Source: Nostoc paludosum FACHB-159
GTDB taxonomy: Bacteria; Cyanobacteriota; Cyanobacteriia; Cyanobacteriales; Nostocaceae
Direction: 5' to 3'
Assembly (NCBI RefSeq): GCF_014698835.1
Contig: NZ_JACJTU010000001.1
Location: 520,650 to 584,649 of the forward strand
Length of the DNA stretch: 64,000 bases
A program made the position numbers and the translations under genes. This document shows, one piece after another, positions 45,259-54,060 of the stretch (its first letter is position 1; every line of letters starts with the position of its first letter). The notes beneath the pieces are model-generated. The model did no database searches. It was given only the letters and a program-made list of their open reading frames with translations, and was not told where the DNA came from.

Positions 45259-45603
45259 CTTATCTCCTTACCTTCGGACGCCCCTGGCTAAATCTTTCCC
45301 TCAGTTATATAGCATTTCCTAATCTGTTGAGGTACTTAGTACATTGCTAATAAACTTGGCTAAACCTTTGCGTACCTCTGCGCTTTCCTCTGTGCGACGG
45401 CAGTCGCTACAAGTCGGGAAACCCGCCCAACGCGCTGCCTCCCCTCTGCGTTTAAAAATATTGGTTCTATAGCTCACTAAACTAGGAATTGCTATAGTTC
45501 CTCGTCCAATCGTAAAAAATTAAGATTTTAAATATCTTTATTCAGCGAAATTACTTAAGTCACTTTTAAAAATATGTAGTAACTTTATCCTAAAACGCCC
45601 TAA
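45259..45603. other. intergenic region before the ArsA-like gene
   Basis: 345 bases separating divergent genes. A GACGGCAGTCGCTACAAGTCG repeat piece lies at about 45399-45420 with a GGGAAACCCGCCCAACGC tail; a similar piece occurs at 50742-50785. The last 130 bases are AT-rich and probably hold the promoter of the ArsA-like gene. Confidence 0.4.
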
Positions 45604-47487
45604 ATGACAAACGGGATGGAAATTTTTGATAACCTACACCTTGCTATGTTTAGCGGCAAAGGTGGAGTCGGAAAAACAACAATCTCTTGCACCTTTGCAT
45701 GTCGTTGGGCGCAGCAATTTGCCAACGAGCAAATTCTTTTAATCTCAACCGATCCGGCTCACTCTCTTGGAGATGTCTTACAAGTTAGCGTTGATGACAT
45801 TCCTCGTCCCATAGCGGAACTACCCAATCTACTAGTAAGGGCGTTGGATGCAAAGCTCTTACTACAAAAGTTTAAAGAACGTTACGGTCAGGTGTTAGAA
45901 GTTTTAGTGGAGCGCGGTAGTTTTGTTGAAGGAGAGGACTTGCTGCCAGTTTGGGATTTAAATTGGCCTGGACTCGATGAGTTGATGGGTTTGTTAGAGA
46001 TCCAACGCCTTTTCAACGAACAGCAGGTAGATCGAGTAGTAGTAGATATGGCTCCTAGCGGTCATACTCTCAACTTGTTTGGATTGATGGATTTTTTAGA
46101 CACCTTCCTCCACTCTCTCGAACTGTTTCAAGAAAAGCATCGGTATATTAGTAAGACCTTTGCCGGGAGTTACACACCCGATCGCGCTGACGAATTTTTG
46201 CAAACCCTAAAAGCTGAACTGTCGCAAGGTCGTCGTCTGCTTCAAGATCCTACCCATACAGCTTGTTTGTTAGTTGCGATCGCTGAACCAATGAGTTGGT
46301 TGGAGTCAAAACGATTCCTAGAAGCCTTACAAACCATGCAGATGCCTTGCGGAGGATTGTTTGTCAACCAAGTCCTTGCCAGTCCGACTGACCCAGATCG
46401 TTACCAAGAACAACAACCACTAATCGGCCAGTATACGGATCTTGCTAACGGAAAGCCGATTTTTATCGTGCCACAGCAAGATGAGGAGCCTTTAGGAATT
46501 GTAGCCCTCAGCCATCTCATCAACCAAATCCATGTTCCTCAGCTTGAACCGCTATTTCCTATCGATCTACTCCCAGTTCAATGGCCTGAAACAATTCCTC
46601 CTAGCTTTGGAGATTTTCTCACCAGAGGTCGTCGCCTGTTACTAATTGGCGGTAAAGGTGGAGTAGGCAAAACCACAGTAGCAGCTGCGATTGGTTGGGC
46701 TATGGCTCAACAACATCCCGATCGCAAAATTCGCATGGTTTCCATCGATCCAGCCCACTCCTTGGGTGATGCCTTTGGTCTGAGTTTAGGACACGAACCA
46801 TATCAAATAACTCCTAATCTTCGAGGTCAGGAAGTAGATAGCGATCGCCTTCTGGAGCAATTCAGAGCCGATTACCTGTGGGAACTGGCCGAAATGATGA
46901 GTGGCGAAACCCAAACAAGCGAAGCTATTGAAATGGCCTATGCTCCTGTTGCTTGGCGCAAAATTGTCGAGCAAGCTTTACCAGGGATTGATGAAATGCT
47001 TTCCCTGTTAACAGTCATGGAATTGCTAGAGCAACAAGAAGAAGACTTAATTATTTTAGACACTGCTCCTACAGGACATCTTCTACGTTTTCTAGAAATG
47101 CCAACTGCACTAGCAGACTGGCTAGGTTGGATTTTCAAACTCTGGATCAAATATCAAGATGTCCTTGGTCGTACAGAGTTTATGGGGCGTTTGCGAACTT
47201 TGCGACAGCGCGTGGTGAAAGCCCAAAAAGTGCTAAAAGACCCACAACAAGCAGAGTTCATTGGGGTTACGCTTAACCAGACTAGCGTACTTGCCGAACA
47301 ACATCGCTTGTTCAAATCTCTGCAAGAAATAGGTGTAAGCCAGAATTACCTTGTTATCAACCGCTTTACTTCTACAGCAACCATTAATTGCGATTTTCCA
47401 GATTTGACAATGGTTCGCTTACCAGTGCTTCCTCGCTCAGTTCAGCCTTTAGAACGCATCCAAGCAGCAGCAGCTTGTTTATTTTAA
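45604..47487 (+). CDS. double-domain ArsA/Get3-like ATPase
   Basis: A 627-residue protein made of two ArsA-type P-loop domains in tandem. Domain 1: deviant Walker A GKGGVGKTT (18-26), Switch I STDPAHSLGD (48-57), and DMAPSGHTL (148-156). Domain 2: GKGGVGKTT (350-358), SIDPAHSLGD (380-389) and DTAPTGHLLR (486-495). The arsenite-binding cysteines of ArsA are not apparent, and no arsB or arsR is nearby. Get3/TRC40 relatives carry hydrophobic proteins to membranes. A gvpV-like gene starts 45 bases downstream, so a role in handling hydrophobic gas-vesicle proteins is plausible (inference). ATG at 45604, or at 45616. Confidence 0.85.
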   Translation: MTNGMEIFDNLHLAMFSGKGGVGKTTISCTFACRWAQQFANEQILLISTDPAHSLGDVLQVSVDDIPRPIAELPNLLVRALDAKLLLQKFKERYGQVLEVLVERGSFVEGEDLLPVWDLNWPGLDELMGLLEIQRLFNEQQVDRVVVDMAPSGHTLNLFGLMDFLDTFLHSLELFQEKHRYISKTFAGSYTPDRADEFLQTLKAELSQGRRLLQDPTHTACLLVAIAEPMSWLESKRFLEALQTMQMPCGGLFVNQVLASPTDPDRYQEQQPLIGQYTDLANGKPIFIVPQQDEEPLGIVALSHLINQIHVPQLEPLFPIDLLPVQWPETIPPSFGDFLTRGRRLLLIGGKGGVGKTTVAAAIGWAMAQQHPDRKIRMVSIDPAHSLGDAFGLSLGHEPYQITPNLRGQEVDSDRLLEQFRADYLWELAEMMSGETQTSEAIEMAYAPVAWRKIVEQALPGIDEMLSLLTVMELLEQQEEDLIILDTAPTGHLLRFLEMPTALADWLGWIFKLWIKYQDVLGRTEFMGRLRTLRQRVVKAQKVLKDPQQAEFIGVTLNQTSVLAEQHRLFKSLQEIGVSQNYLVINRFTSTATINCDFPDLTMVRLPVLPRSVQPLERIQAAAACLF

Positions 47488-47532
47488 AGACTAATTAGAC
47501 TAAATACTTTCATACCCAAAGAGAAATTTATT

Positions 47533-47817
47533 ATGCATCGCACTCCAAATCGCGGACAAATTCAAGCCAAACTTAGCTCCATGCCTCCTCAACGTTCACA
47601 AGCAAGAGTTTACTTAAATGCTTACAAAATGATGTTGGAAAAAGAGCGTTTAGAGCAGGAACTACAGAAACTGGAAGCACGCCGACATCAGATTCAGCAG
47701 CGTCTTGCTATTTTAAATGGTCAAATCATTGCTGAAGAAGACATCACCCATCAGCAAGCAAATCCTGACTTAGAGGACAATACACCAAAATTTAACACCA
47801 TAATATTGGAATACTAA
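47533..47817 (+). CDS. gvpV: GvpV-like gas vesicle accessory protein
   Basis: A 94-residue helical protein. SSMPPQRSQARVYLNAYKMM followed by EKERLEQELQKLEARRHQIQ and QRLAILNGQI has the pattern I associate with GvpV and related gas vesicle accessory proteins: a Pro/Arg-containing start, then a coiled coil. The acidic tail (EEDITHQQANPDLEDN) is variable. It follows the ArsA-like gene closely and is separated from gvpG-gvpN by 3 kb of unrelated genes. The function in vesicle assembly is unknown. Confidence 0.6.
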   Translation: MHRTPNRGQIQAKLSSMPPQRSQARVYLNAYKMMLEKERLEQELQKLEARRHQIQQRLAILNGQIIAEEDITHQQANPDLEDNTPKFNTIILEY

Positions 47818-48008
47818 GTACTAATATTTCAGCTTGTCTATTCTTCGCAACTTCCTTGCACGGTTGAGCCTGTTCCTTTTAGTCACATCCTTGCTATGTC
47901 GGTTTTTAATAGTCGGAAATGTGGGGGAAGACGACATTGGGATAGAGGCAGCTAGTATAAGCATTTAGGTTAAAGTCAGCTTTCATTCCCACTCTGCTAA
48001 AAAGATGT

Positions 48009-48543
48009 TTAAGTTTGTACACTAAATTCTTCAGGAGCAATACCCCAATTTACCCAACAAATAGCATCTTGTGCTGATTGAATATCCGGTGGTACGCGCA
48101 ATACATGAATTCTTTGGGTGCTAGGACAGGTCATTTTCAACAAATAAATTGGTTCTACATCTATATCAGAATTAATTTTAAACAGCGTGTATTCTTGCCA
48201 GGAATTTAATTCAACTGCTTGTAACTGTTCCAAAATGCGAGTATAGCCAATACCTTGAATTAACACGCGCCGCAGTTCAGCGTTATCTTCTTCTATTAGC
48301 CATTTTGCTGACCACTGCGAGAACTTTTTGAATTGCTATCATAGGATTACTATAAAATAAAATTTCTGGTTCTGGATAGTTGCTTACAGCATAAGCAGCT
48401 TTAATTACTGCTGCAACTTTTTCATGATTAATTGGTTCTGTAGAGATTGCTATCCTTCGCCATTTGTCTCGATAGATGGCAATCATTGCTTCTTGTTCTT
48501 CAGTCAGTTCAGTGATGATGTGTCTTGGCATAACTTGAGACAA
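48009..48543 (-). pseudogene. decayed DUF6745 family gene
   Basis: Two short frames on the minus strand look like the two ends of one protein. 48283-48543 (86 residues, ELTEEQEAMIAIYRDKWRRI and VAAVIKAAYAVSNYPEPEI) resembles the start of DUF6745 proteins. 48009-48266 (85 residues, LLKMTCPSTQRIHVLRVPP then AICWVNWGIAPEEF) resembles their end. They are in different frames and the middle of a protein of several hundred residues is missing. The gene has lost its core and shifted frame. Confidence 0.65.
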
Positions 48544-48625
48544 ATTAAATACAGAAATCTAAACTTAAGTTACCCAGAATCACGTTTGATACCACTGTTT
48601 AGTTAAAACCAAGGAAAAACTAAGA

Positions 48626-48754
48626 ATGTTTTTTGATGATTTAGCTTTAAAGTTTGCTATATACAGCTTTCAGCCGCAAATGTTTCGCACCTTGATTGCG
48701 CTCTCAAAGTTAGCAGATAGAAAAACCATTTATCAAGCATTTCACAGCAAATGA
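48626..48754 (+). CDS. 42-codon ORF, unknown (doubtful)
   Basis: MFFDDLALKFAIYSFQPQM plus 23 residues, with AAGGA at 48611-48615 ahead of the ATG. It lies alone in a 355-base gap (48544-48898). It could be a remnant of a larger gene. No family recognised. Confidence 0.2.
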   Translation: MFFDDLALKFAIYSFQPQMFRTLIALSKLADRKTIYQAFHSK

Positions 48755-48898
48755 CGGAATTTTTCATCAATCGTTGCGATACCCTAGAGTGGGCAACAAA
48801 GCCTATCTCAAATCCTGATATATTCAGCTTTGCGGTAGGTACGAAATTCGTTGCTTAATTATTTCTTACTTCTACTCAATTCCCTAAAATTAGCCAGA

Positions 48899-49291
48899 TC
48901 ACTTCACAAGGAGTGAAGAATTGACATCTAAAAGCCAATTTTCATCAATAAATTCTAGATTTTCATCATAAACAAGAACCAATTCACCAAGTTTTTGAGC
49001 ATTCCTAATTGCAGTTTTCGTATTATCAACAGCATCAGCTATGAGCAAAAACTTTAGTTGTAAAAAACGTTCTTTATGAGTAACGCCTATTGAACTGCTA
49101 ACTAATTCGGCTTTTAGGGTACGAGGTAACGTAATTTTCTCATAATATTCATCTTGTTCATCCCAATAGCCACACACTTGATAATCACACTGGTCAAGAT
49201 GTTCTTGAACAAGAAGATTAGCATCTAAATTTTGTAATATTTCAGTCAAATTTTGCCAAACTTGATGATTTTTTAATTCGAGTTTTGTCAT
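48899..49291 (-). CDS. hypothetical protein, second gene of a two-gene unit
   Basis: A 130-residue soluble acidic protein (NHQVWQNLTEILQNLDANLL; YWDEQDEYYEKITLPRTLKA; LVLVYDENLEFIDENWLLD). I recognise no family. It begins 12 bases after the stop of the preceding basic protein on the same strand. An acidic small protein next to a basic small protein fits a toxin-immunity or partner pair, but there is no direct evidence. Confidence 0.55.
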   Translation of the reverse strand: MTKLELKNHQVWQNLTEILQNLDANLLVQEHLDQCDYQVCGYWDEQDEYYEKITLPRTLKAELVSSSIGVTHKERFLQLKFLLIADAVDNTKTAIRNAQKLGELVLVYDENLEFIDENWLLDVNSSLLVK

Positions 49292-49303
49292 AGTTATGTG
49301 GAT

Positions 49304-49612
49304 TTAATGTTCTGTTACCAAACCAGGGAAGTGCAATATATCATCAATGAATTTTGCATGAAATCGGCGGTCGCCACCTTTACCTAAGACTTTAGATTTC
49401 AAATCGTAGCCAGATTCTTGGGAAGCGACCAACCCAAGATTACCGCGAGGAGGTACAAGCCCTTTCTCAATGGCTTTTAAATGTTTCCCCTTCTGATCGT
49501 ATTTTAATCCCAGCTTTATTTGTTCGCTGCCAAATGAAACTAGCAAACCACTGATTGAAAGATATACAGTATCAAGTTGAATATCTGCCCAATTATCGGG
49601 TAAAGCTTCCAT
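49304..49612 (-). CDS. hypothetical basic protein, first gene of a two-gene unit
   Basis: A 102-residue protein. The C-terminal half (GLVPPRGNLGLVASQESGYD then LKSKVLGKGGDRRFHAKFID) is basic, with a GDRRFHAKF block reminiscent of small nuclease or polymorphic-toxin tails. No family is recognised. It lies in the accessory island between gvpV and gvpG. Confidence 0.5.
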   Translation of the reverse strand: MEALPDNWADIQLDTVYLSISGLLVSFGSEQIKLGLKYDQKGKHLKAIEKGLVPPRGNLGLVASQESGYDLKSKVLGKGGDRRFHAKFIDDILHFPGLVTEH

Positions 49613-49719
49613 TAAATTAATACTTGCATAGTAGAAGCATAAATTATTTAAGTATAATAGCTAACAACATTTTTAAAATTAACGTGAGTCTCCAACGGAG
49701 GCGCACGTTAGTTAATAGG

Positions 49720-50238
49720 TTAATCTACAATGCTTGCTCGAATATCTTTTAAAGTCATCATTAGTGTGAATGGTTCTATTGGTGATGCTTGAAACCCACG
49801 TTTTAAATAAAAATTTTTAGCTTCTTCATCTTTAGCGTGAACCAAAATACACCTAACACCAGCTATTTGAGATACTGATAAAATGCGTTTAATAGCATCT
49901 TTTAATAAGCCAGACTCTATACCTTTTCCTTCCCATTTGGTATCTACAGCTAGCCTACCAATAAGCATACACGGTATAGGGTCTGGTGCGTTCCGTTTAG
50001 CTTTGCTAACAGCTGCTAAATGAGTTACAGAAGCTGTTGCTAAACAGTAATAGCCTATGACTTTATTTTCAACTGTCACTACAAATGTTCTGGCTGTATC
50101 CCCCTCACTTTTGAAAGCTCTCTCCTTCAGCCAGCTATTCAAGGCTTCTGATTTAGATTCAAACTCTGATACATCATGGTCTTTAGTAACAGGCTGAGGA
50201 GCATTGATCATTTTCGTTTGGTTTGTCATCAATCCCAA
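49720..50238 (-). CDS. GNAT acetyltransferase toxin (TacT/AtaT type)
   Basis: A 172-residue GNAT-fold enzyme: LNSWLKERAFKSEGDTARTF near the start, VIGYYCLATASVTH, the acetyl-CoA-binding region VDTKWEGKGIESGLLKDAI and HAKDEEAKNFYLKRGFQASP. Toxins of this class acetylate aminoacyl-tRNA and block translation. The acetyl-CoA pyrophosphate loop reads K-WEGKGIESGLL, near the usual RxxGxGxG/A, with the first Arg replaced. Its gene overlaps the antitoxin gene by 10 bases. Confidence 0.85.
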   Translation of the reverse strand: MGLMTNQTKMINAPQPVTKDHDVSEFESKSEALNSWLKERAFKSEGDTARTFVVTVENKVIGYYCLATASVTHLAAVSKAKRNAPDPIPCMLIGRLAVDTKWEGKGIESGLLKDAIKRILSVSQIAGVRCILVHAKDEEAKNFYLKRGFQASPIEPFTLMMTLKDIRASIVD

Positions 50239-50519
50239 GGCGATTTAGTAGTTAAGAGTTTACGAATTTCTTCATTCGCTTTAGGTGGTGAGTCCAAAAT
50301 AGCAAGGAATTCTTGATATTTTTCTTCATCTAATGCAAAGAAGGCTTTGTCACAGATGACTTTTTCAGCTTCTCTACAGGCTACCTCTAACATAAAGTCA
50401 GAACGGCTTTTACCAAGAATCGCAGCCGCATTGTCAATTAAATCCCGTTGTTGTTCTTGAACTCTAATATTAATTACTTGGTTACGACCAAGATTATCCA
50501 TTTTAGAACGGGTAACCAT
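50229..50519 (-). CDS. DUF1778 (TacA type) antitoxin
   Basis: A 96-residue protein. QVINIRVQEQQRDLIDNAAAI followed by LGKSRSDFMLEVACREAEKV is the ribbon-helix-helix DNA-binding domain of DUF1778 antitoxins, and the C-terminal FFALDEEKYQEFLAILDSPP binds the acetyltransferase toxin. It overlaps the toxin gene and is preceded by a very long palindrome that is the likely operator. The true start may be the ATG at residue 7. Confidence 0.87.
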   Translation of the reverse strand: MVTRSKMDNLGRNQVINIRVQEQQRDLIDNAAAILGKSRSDFMLEVACREAEKVICDKAFFALDEEKYQEFLAILDSPPKANEEIRKLLTTKSPWD

Positions 50520-50543
50520 TAGGTTCTTCCATGTTGATGTGTC

Positions 50544-50596
50544 ATATTAAGCATTACTAAAGTAAGCTGCAACCTTACTTCAGTAATGCTTAATAT
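50544..50596. promoter_or_regulatory. large palindrome upstream of tacA-like gene (operator candidate)
   Basis: A 23-base left arm (50544-50566) and right arm (50574-50596) are complementary at 22 of 23 positions around a 7-base centre (CTGCAAC). Each arm contains the direct pair GCATTACT and AAGTAAG. It starts 25 bases upstream of the antitoxin start and fits a multi-site operator for a ribbon-helix-helix repressor. Confidence 0.65.
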
Positions 50597-50825
50597 CTAA
50601 TATAGAATATTGTATATACAACGTCAACACATCTCATGTATTAGTGAAAATATCGGGAAAAGACTCTTTTCCTGGCGTTGCTGAATCTAGGGATGAAATT
50701 GTACGTATTGAAATTTAAAACTCCTTATCCTCTCTGCGCTACGCCAGTTGCTTCAAGTCGGGCATTGCCCGCCCAACGCACTGGCTCGTCTGCGTGACAA
50801 AAATCATCCCGCATTTATACAAACC

Positions 50826-51074
50826 CTATTGCCCTAACCCTGTTTCCTGCTTTTCTGCTTCCAGAATCGCTAATAAAAGGGCTTCTTCCTGAATTTCAAA
50901 CTCGTCTTCAGGAATTTCTCCCATATCAAAAGCAAGTTGGAGTGCAAGAAGCTGCTTGCTGAGATTTTCTTTATCATCAATTTCAGTACTTGCTTGTTCT
51001 AAAATTTTTTCCCCAAGCCACGTTACCCCCATTAATGGGCCGGTAATCGGTAATAGTAAGAAGCGCAGAACCAT
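50826..51074 (-). CDS. gvpG: gas vesicle protein GvpG
   Basis: An 82-residue protein. The N-terminal LLLPITGPLMGVTWLGEKIL and the acidic helical remainder (LQLAFDMGEIPEDEFEIQEE) are diagnostic for GvpG. It is an accessory protein that works with GvpF/L-type proteins during vesicle nucleation. Unusually, it is on the strand opposite to the other gvp genes and divergent from gvpN, sharing a 212-base promoter region. Confidence 0.9.
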   Translation of the reverse strand: MVLRFLLLPITGPLMGVTWLGEKILEQASTEIDDKENLSKQLLALQLAFDMGEIPEDEFEIQEEALLLAILEAEKQETGLGQ

Positions 51075-51286
51075 ATTAGTTTACACCTGTGTAGATTTAT
51101 TAAAGCTGTCCTCGCAAGACCGTAATCATGCTGATGACATAGATATTAAACATTACTAGTCTTGTGTTGATGCCAAAATGTGTTGGATTTGAGTCCAGTT
51201 AAGGCTTATTGACATCCGTATTTTATATATCCGATGTGCAAAAAATTACTTTTTTAGAAAATTACTATTTAGGAGGTACTTAGAGT

Positions 51287-52462
51287 TTGACAACAGTATT
51301 AAATGCATCTCCCCAGCGATTTGTCAATACCCCAGCTATTCAACGCGTCGCTCAACGTGCTTTGCGCTATCTACAGTCAGGTTTTTCAGTACATTTACGT
51401 GGTGCGGCTGGAGTCGGAAAAACTACTCTGGCAATGCATCTAGCTGATTTGCTCAACCAGCCTATCATCCTCTTATTTGGAGATGATGAGTTTAAAACCT
51501 CAGACTTGATTGGTAATCAATTAGGTTATACCCGTAAAAAGGTTGTTGATAACTTCATTCACAGCGTTGTTAAAGTTGAGGATGAACTGCGACAACATTG
51601 GGTTGATGCACGATTAACCCTAGCTTGTAAAGAAGGATTTACGCTGGTTTACGACGAATTCAACCGATCGCACCCGGAGGTAAATAACGTTTTACTCTCC
51701 GTACTTGAGGAAAGGCTATTAGTATTACCAACAAACCAACATCGAGCCGAGTATATCCGGGTTCATCCCCAGTTTCGGGCAATCTTAACATCGAATCCTC
51801 AAGAGTATTGTGGAGTCCATGCAACTCAGGATGCTTTGATGGATCGTGTTATTACCATCGATATGCCTCCACCTGATGAACTAACTCAGCAGGAGATTGT
51901 AGTTCATAAAACAGGCATAGATTCTGAGAAAGCAGAAAAAATCGTGCGTTTAGTGCGGATGTTTTGGAGTCGCTCTGGCTCTGGACAGGGGGGTGGGTTA
52001 CGTTCCTGTCTGATGATTGCTAGAATCTGCCACGAACACGAAATTTCCGTAAACTTTGAAGAGCCTAACTTCCAAGATATTTGTGCTGATATCCTGCTTT
52101 CTCGCACCAATCAACCTCGTATGGAAGCAACTCGGCTACTAGAAGAGGTTTTGAGTGAATTGTATCATAGTACAAATACTCAATCTCAGCCGGCAGAAGA
52201 GATAATACCAGACAGTCAAAATCAGATTGTATTGGAACAACGAGTACCTTACGAGCATGAAGTCTACAACTACCTGTGTAATTCTCCGGGAAGGCGTTTC
52301 TCTGATTTGGCAGCAGAATTAGGGATCGATCGCAGTCAAATTGTGGCTGCACTCAAGTCTCTCAGAGAGCAGGGAGTATTAGTACAAATGCAGGGCAATG
52401 CCGAGCCACCGAACATATCACAGACAGTTGCTTTTGATTCTGGCCATTTAATAAACAAATGA
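51287..52462 (+). CDS. gvpN: gas vesicle AAA+ ATPase GvpN with C-terminal winged helix
   Basis: A 391-residue MoxR-like AAA+ protein, longer than many GvpN. Walker A is GAAGVGKTT (39-47), Walker B is [10 protein letters not shown], and there is [13 protein letters not shown] and [13 protein letters not shown]. After a linker ([13 protein letters not shown]) the last 65 residues ([20 protein letters not shown], then [20 protein letters not shown]) form a winged helix-turn-helix-like domain, similar to the C-terminus of the gvpC-like protein encoded downstream. GvpN promotes vesicle growth. Its start is a TTG at 51287 with AGGAGG at 51270-51275. The stop overlaps the gvpJ start (ATGA). Confidence 0.92.
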   Translation: MTTVLNASPQRFVNTPAIQRVAQRALRYLQSGFSVHLRGAAGVGKTTLAMHLADLLNQPIILLFGDDEFKTSDLIGNQLGYTRKKVVDNFIHSVVKVEDELRQHWVDARLTLACKEGFTLVYDEFNRSHPEVNNVLLSVLEERLLVLPTNQHRAEYIRVHPQFRAILTSNPQEYCGVHATQDALMDRVITIDMPPPDELTQQEIVVHKTGIDSEKAEKIVRLVRMFWSRSGSGQGGGLRSCLMIARICHEHEISVNFEEPNFQDICADILLSRTNQPRMEATRLLEEVLSELYHSTNTQSQPAEEIIPDSQNQIVLEQRVPYEHEVYNYLCNSPGRRFSDLAAELGIDRSQIVAALKSLREQGVLVQMQGNAEPPNISQTVAFDSGHLINK

Positions 52463-52806
52463 GTACTCATACTAACCGGGGAGTTATCACAGCAACTCAG
52501 GGTTCTACCTTGGCGGATATTCTCGAACGGGTTCTAGATAAAGGCATTGTTATAGCAGGAGATATTTCTATTTCCGTAGGCTCCACAGAACTGCTCAACA
52601 TCAGGATTCGTTTGTTGATTTCTTCTGTTGATAAAGCCAAAGAGATTGGAATTAACTGGTGGGAGAGCGACCCCTACCTCAATAGTCAAGCTCGTTCCTT
52701 ATTAACAACTAATCAACAACTTCAAGAGCGTGTTGCCAGTCTAGAAACAGAACTGCGATCGCTCAAAGCACTCAATCCTATTAATCATCAGAATGCAGGC
52801 GATTAG
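52459..52806 (+). CDS. gvpJ: GvpJ-like minor shell protein
   Basis: A 115-residue homologue of GvpA. The shared core is [20 protein letters not shown], followed by [20 protein letters not shown], and then a polar coiled tail ([18 protein letters not shown]) that distinguishes GvpJ/GvpM-type proteins from GvpA. It should act in nucleating the vesicle. It is translationally coupled to gvpN by an ATGA overlap and overlaps gvpK by 14 bases. Confidence 0.9.
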   Translation: MSTHTNRGVITATQGSTLADILERVLDKGIVIAGDISISVGSTELLNIRIRLLISSVDKAKEIGINWWESDPYLNSQARSLLTTNQQLQERVASLETELRSLKALNPINHQNAGD

Positions 52807-53227
52807 CAAATCAAAAGGTTCCGATTCAGGTTTAGCACCGTTGTTATTGACGGTTGTTGAACTGATACGCCAACTCATGGAAGCTCAGGTGATTCGGCGC
52901 ATGGATGCTGGCAACCTCAGCGACTCTGAGTTAGATCGGGCTGCCGAAAGCTTGCGACAGCTTGAACAACAGGTTGTTAAGCTTTGCGAGGTATTTGATA
53001 TTGACCCAGCCGATCTAAATATTAACTTGGGTGAAATGGGAACTTTACTTCCCCAATCTGGAGGATACTACCCCGGTGAAACCTCTAGCCAACCCTCTAT
53101 TCTAGAACTCCTCGATCGCCTATTAAATACGGGTGTGGTAGTTGAAGGTGACTTAGACTTAGGACTGGCTCAATTAAACTTAGTTCACGCCAAGTTAAGA
53201 TTAGTACTCACCTCTAAACCCCTATAA
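52793..53227 (+). CDS. gvpK: gas vesicle protein GvpK
   Basis: A 144-residue protein. GLAPLLLTVVELIRQLMEAQ with VIRRMDAGNLSDSELDRAAE and the block LCEVFDIDPADLNINLGEMG match GvpK. The C-terminal SILELLDRLLNTGVVVEGDL with DLGLAQLNLVHAKLRL resembles the GvpA-type fold, an interesting internal similarity within the cluster. It is needed for vesicle assembly. It overlaps gvpJ by 14 bases. Confidence 0.92.
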   Translation: MQAISKSKGSDSGLAPLLLTVVELIRQLMEAQVIRRMDAGNLSDSELDRAAESLRQLEQQVVKLCEVFDIDPADLNINLGEMGTLLPQSGGYYPGETSSQPSILELLDRLLNTGVVVEGDLDLGLAQLNLVHAKLRLVLTSKPL

Positions 53228-53263
53228 CTTTTTTATCTACATTCTTCTGGGTAAGACATTTTT

Positions 53264-54034
53264 ATGAGTTATGGCTTTTACATTTATGGAATTTTGACCT
53301 TGCCTGCTCCGCAAGATTTAAATTTAGAGGGCTTAGATCGGCAACCGGTACAAATTAAAATTTTGGATGATTTTGCAGTCATCTACTCCGAAGCACAGCA
53401 AGAGCGTTATTTAGCAAGCCGTCGTAATCTGCTAAGTCATGAGAAAGTCCTTGAGGACATTATGCAAGCAGGCGATGTCTACGACGGGCTACGCCAACGC
53501 AATTTACTGCCCGTACAATTTGGACTTTTGGTTGCAAGCTGGGAAACGTTTTCAGAGCAATTAATTCGTCCTCATCAAGAAGAATTGACGCAATTGCTAG
53601 CAAAGTTATCGGGTCGCCGAGAAGTTAGTGTCAAAGTTTTTTGGAATACCGAGGCAGAAATTCAGGGACTATTAGCAGAAAATCCAGCTCTCAAAACTGA
53701 AAGGGATAAGCTAGCGGGTCAACCTCTGAATATGGAGCAGGTAATCCAAATAGGACAATTTATCGAACAGGGAATGAGCGATCGCAAACAAGGCATCATA
53801 AATTTATTTCAAGGCACTCTCAACTCCATTGCGATCGATGTAGTGGAAAATAGTCCCCAAATGGACACAATGATTTACAACGCAGCCTACCTAATTCCTT
53901 GGGAAGCAGAATCACAATTTAGCGAACAGGTTGAAGCACTTGATCGTCAATTTGAAGAACGTTTGCGAATTCGCTACAACAATTTCACTGCCCCATTTAA
54001 CTTTGCTCGTCTTCGATTATCCAGTTCCAACTAA
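53264..54034 (+). CDS. gvpF: gas vesicle protein GvpF/GvpL family, first copy
   Basis: A 256-residue protein of the GvpF/L family. It starts YGFYIYGILTLPAPQDL, has the family block NLLSHEKVLEDIMQAGDVYD and LLPVQFGLLVASWETF, and ends with the family-typical RIRYNNFTAPFNFARLRL. GvpF/L proteins contact GvpA monomers and keep them from aggregating before assembly. It follows gvpK after 36 bases. Confidence 0.92.
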   Translation: MSYGFYIYGILTLPAPQDLNLEGLDRQPVQIKILDDFAVIYSEAQQERYLASRRNLLSHEKVLEDIMQAGDVYDGLRQRNLLPVQFGLLVASWETFSEQLIRPHQEELTQLLAKLSGRREVSVKVFWNTEAEIQGLLAENPALKTERDKLAGQPLNMEQVIQIGQFIEQGMSDRKQGIINLFQGTLNSIAIDVVENSPQMDTMIYNAAYLIPWEAESQFSEQVEALDRQFEERLRIRYNNFTAPFNFARLRLSSSN

Positions 54035-54060
54035 ACAGCAATAAAAATTGAAAATCAAAA

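Noticed and set aside
45604..47487. Arsenic resistance pump ATPase
   Set aside because: No arsB, arsR or arsC is nearby, and the metalloid-binding cysteines were not seen; the gas vesicle context is more informative.
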